A stretch of 8,766 nt of DNA from Desulfobacterales bacterium CG23_combo_of_CG06-09_8_20_14_all_52_9. GTDB lineage: Bacteria > Desulfobacterota > Desulfobacteria > Desulfobacterales > UBA2156. Under the pieces are notes generated by a model. It worked only from the letters and a program-made list of their open reading frames with translations, was not told the origin of the DNA and ran no database searches. The DNA lies in assembly GCA_002771315.1 (NCBI GenBank), contig PCSF01000137.1, positions 1-8,766 on the forward strand, given 5' to 3'. How positions within the stretch are numbered: the first letter of the stretch is position 1; every line of letters begins with the position of its first letter. Below, in pieces: positions 8,060 to 8,766 of the stretch. Made by a program: the position numbers and the translations under genes.

Positions 8060-8084
8060 AGCTCAGGAAAAAGATAAGGCAATT

Positions 8085-8090
8085 AAAGGT
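8085..8090. repeat. Left copy of AAAGGT target-site duplication
   Basis: AAAGGT directly abuts the left end of the 133-base element. The identical hexamer abuts its right end at 8224-8229. The bases beyond each copy differ, so the duplication is exactly 6 bases. Confidence 0.65.
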
Positions 8091-8126
8091 GATGAAATCG
8101 TAAAAAGTCGAAAATGCTCTCTTTCC

Positions 8127-8153
8127 GTCATTCCGGCGAAAGCCGGAATCCAG
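8127..8153 (+). repeat. Hairpin A of the MITE-like element
   Basis: The layout is GTCA, stem TTCCGGC, loop GAAA (8138-8141), stem GCCGGAA, then TCCAG. The stem is perfect and gains one more A-T pair (8130/8149). Read on the plus strand, the loop is a GNRA-type tetraloop. Its sister is 8178-8204 on the other strand. Confidence 0.8.
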
Positions 8154-8177
8154 TGTTATCAAGCACTTATGAAACCC

Positions 8178-8204
8178 CTGGACCCCGTTTTTCAACGGGG
8201 TGAC
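8178..8204 (-). repeat. Hairpin B of the MITE-like element
   Basis: Read on the minus strand: GTCA, stem CCCCGTT, loop GAAA, stem AACGGGG, then TCCAG. Length (27), flanks and loop are identical to hairpin A. Four of the seven stem pairs differ, and each difference is compensated on the other side of the stem, pointing to selection for the fold. Confidence 0.8.
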
Positions 8205-8223
8205 GACTTTTTACGAAGCCATC

Positions 8224-8229
8224 AAAGGT
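8224..8229. repeat. Right copy of AAAGGT target-site duplication
   Basis: This is the partner of 8085-8090, immediately after the terminal CATC of the element. Removing the element plus one hexamer would leave a leader of about 50 bases for the dikinase gene, a normal length. Confidence 0.65.
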
Positions 8230-8240
8230 CACCAATGACC
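8227..8240. promoter_or_regulatory. Small dyad GGTCA-N4-TGACC at the operon start site
   Basis: A perfect 5-base inverted repeat with a 4-base centre (CCAA) lies just downstream of the minus-strand -10 box and covers the predicted start near 8237. The position suits a repressor operator, but the arms are short and it may be chance. Its left arm overlaps the right AAAGGT duplication. Confidence 0.3.
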
Positions 8241-8243
8241 GAA

Positions 8244-8272
8244 ATCATAGCAACAGAGGTCTGATATTTCAA
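8244..8272 (-). promoter_or_regulatory. Predicted sigma70 promoter of the dikinase-GAPDH-MFS unit
   Basis: On the minus strand, a -35 box TTGAAA (8272-8267), a 17-base spacer, and a -10 box TATGAT (8249-8244), each one mismatch from consensus. Transcription would start near 8237, giving a leader of about 190 bases that contains the whole MITE-like element. Confidence 0.6.
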
Positions 8273-8295
8273 GCATGTTGATCGCAGAAAGACTC

Positions 8296-8324
8296 TTGAT
8301 TGCGAAATTTTCATGGACTATATT
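8296..8324 (+). promoter_or_regulatory. Predicted sigma70 promoter of the zinc-ribbon gene
   Basis: A -35 box TTGATT (8296-8301), a 17-base spacer, and a -10 box TATATT (8319-8324). Transcription would start near 8331, about 68 bases before the GTG start at 8399. It is back to back with the minus-strand promoter, with 23 bases between the two -35 boxes. Confidence 0.55.
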
Positions 8325-8385
8325 TTTTTAGGATTGCCGGATCACCGGTCTCATTGCCGGGTCGATTTTTTTAAATGACGATGCC

Positions 8386-8392
8386 GAGGAAG
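8386..8392 (+). promoter_or_regulatory. Ribosome binding site deciding the GTG start of the zinc-ribbon gene
   Basis: GAGGAAG, 6 bases before GTG 8399. Together with the family-typical MPIYEY start it argues against the upstream ATGs at 8375 and 8381. Confidence 0.7.
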
Positions 8393-8398
8393 ACGATT

Positions 8399-8752
8399 GT
8401 GCCGATCTACGAGTACCAGGCCATTAATCCCGACAAGGGATGCTCCCGTTGCCGTAAGGTGTTTGAGATCATTCAAGGTATAGAGGAACGCCCGCTGGGT
8501 CGATGTCCGGCATGCGGAACCGAAGTTAAAAAACTCATTTCTCGATGCCTGGGTGTCATCATGGAGACCCCGGAAGCGATTAAACAAAACGAAAGAAAGA
8601 TTCGGGACTATGAACAAGCCGGCATGTGGAGCCATGCGGCCGAAATGGCGGACACCTGTGCCGAAAAAACAAAAGACACCGGGTTGAAAGTCCGGGCCAT
8701 CGAGGATTACCGGAAGGCCGGACACGATGTCGACGGCTTGACCGGGGAGTAG
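8399..8752 (+). CDS. FmdB-type zinc-ribbon protein
   Basis: A small cytoplasmic protein of 117 residues. It opens with MPIYEYQ, the hallmark start of the FmdB/zinc-ribbon_8 family, and carries two Cys pairs, Cys15-x2-Cys18 and Cys36-x2-Cys39 (GRCPACG), able to bind one zinc. Compared with the usual motif (YEYxCxxCG) there is an insertion of several residues (AINPDKG) before the first Cys pair. After the ribbon, residues about 55-117 form a charged helical tail (NERKIRDYEQAGMWSHAAEMA and on) not typical of the shortest family members. The GTG at 8399 is chosen as start rather than ATG 8375 or 8381, because GAGGAAG (8386-8392) lies 6 bases before it and because the family begins with MPIYEY. 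Members have been called putative regulators, but their function is generally unproven. The gene has its own promoter, divergent from the dikinase operon, so a link to that operon is only positional. Confidence 0.82.
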   Translation: MPIYEYQAINPDKGCSRCRKVFEIIQGIEERPLGRCPACGTEVKKLISRCLGVIMETPEAIKQNERKIRDYEQAGMWSHAAEMADTCAEKTKDTGLKVRAIEDYRKAGHDVDGLTGE

Positions 8753-8766
8753 TTTGATCCGCTCAA

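Larger units (their letters stand above)
8091..8223. mobile_element. MITE-like palindromic element, 133 bp, with terminal inverted repeats
   Basis: The 20-base ends are inverted copies matching at 17 of 20 positions: GATG, three mismatched bases, then a perfect 13-base TCGTAAAAAGTCG (8098-8110) against CGACTTTTTACGA (8204-8216) and CATC (8220-8223). The element is bordered exactly on both sides by AAAGGT (8085-8090 and 8224-8229), which looks like a 6-base target duplication. It has no room for a transposase, so it would be non-autonomous. Inside are two hairpins in opposite orientation. It lies between the predicted minus-strand promoter and the dikinase start codon, so it would form most of that mRNA's leader. 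Mobility is inferred from structure only; no second copy is present in the window. Confidence 0.75.

Noticed and set aside
8050..8082. TTG 8082 as start of the dikinase-like gene
   Set aside because: The sequence before it (CACCTTTAA on the minus strand) is not a ribosome binding site, while GGAG is well placed for ATG 8049.
8183..8211. Hairpin B followed by five T as a plus-strand terminator
   Set aside because: No plus-strand gene lies upstream, the T run is short and is separated from the stem by several bases, and the T run is part of the element's inverted end.
8351..8725. Minus-strand frame opposite the zinc-ribbon gene
   Set aside because: The plus-strand product has the MPIYEY start, paired cysteines and a good ribosome binding site; the opposite frame has none of these.

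Overview
The window holds five protein-coding genes and a structured, roughly 350-base divergent control region. Base composition looks moderate (about half G+C by eye). Codon use, the gene types (a KASIII-like thiolase-fold enzyme, an FmdB-type zinc ribbon, a PPDK-type protein) and palindromic intergenic repeats are compatible with a deltaproteobacterium (Desulfobacterota), but this is an impression and not a proof. There are no RNA genes, CRISPR arrays, transposase genes or phage genes.

Layout. Positions 2-1258 (+) carry the 3' part of a ketoacyl-ACP synthase III family gene that starts left of the window. It converges, with only 8 bases between stop codons, on a three-gene minus-strand unit read from right to left: a giant PPDK-type ATP-grasp/phosphohistidine protein (8049-3871), an atypical glyceraldehyde-3-phosphate dehydrogenase (3798-2548) and a 12-helix MFS transporter (2547-1267). 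Ribosome binding sites fix the likely starts: ATG 3798 for the dehydrogenase and TTG 2547 for the transporter, the latter abutting the dehydrogenase stop codon. All three genes lie in one reading frame, separated only by a single TAG and a single TAA.

The region 8050-8398 separates this unit from a divergent FmdB-type zinc-ribbon gene (8399-8752, +). It holds two good sigma70-like promoters facing away from each other, each with 17-base spacing. Between the minus-strand promoter and the dikinase start codon sits a 133-base MITE-like element (8091-8223) with 20-base imperfect terminal inverted repeats, a perfect 6-base flanking duplication (AAAGGT), and two internal hairpins with the same loop and flanks but compensated stem changes. 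The element would therefore be transcribed as most of the 5' leader of the operon.

Function. The large protein has a PPDK-like nucleotide-binding domain and swivelling histidine domain with the key residues in place, but no PEP/pyruvate TIM barrel, and about 900 N-terminal residues that I cannot assign. It is coupled to a GAPDH whose cofactor-specificity position is unusual. A reasonable inference is a sugar/triose-phosphate-linked phosphotransfer system with a transporter, but the acceptor of the phosphohistidine cannot be read from the sequence. This operon is the best candidate for something undescribed.
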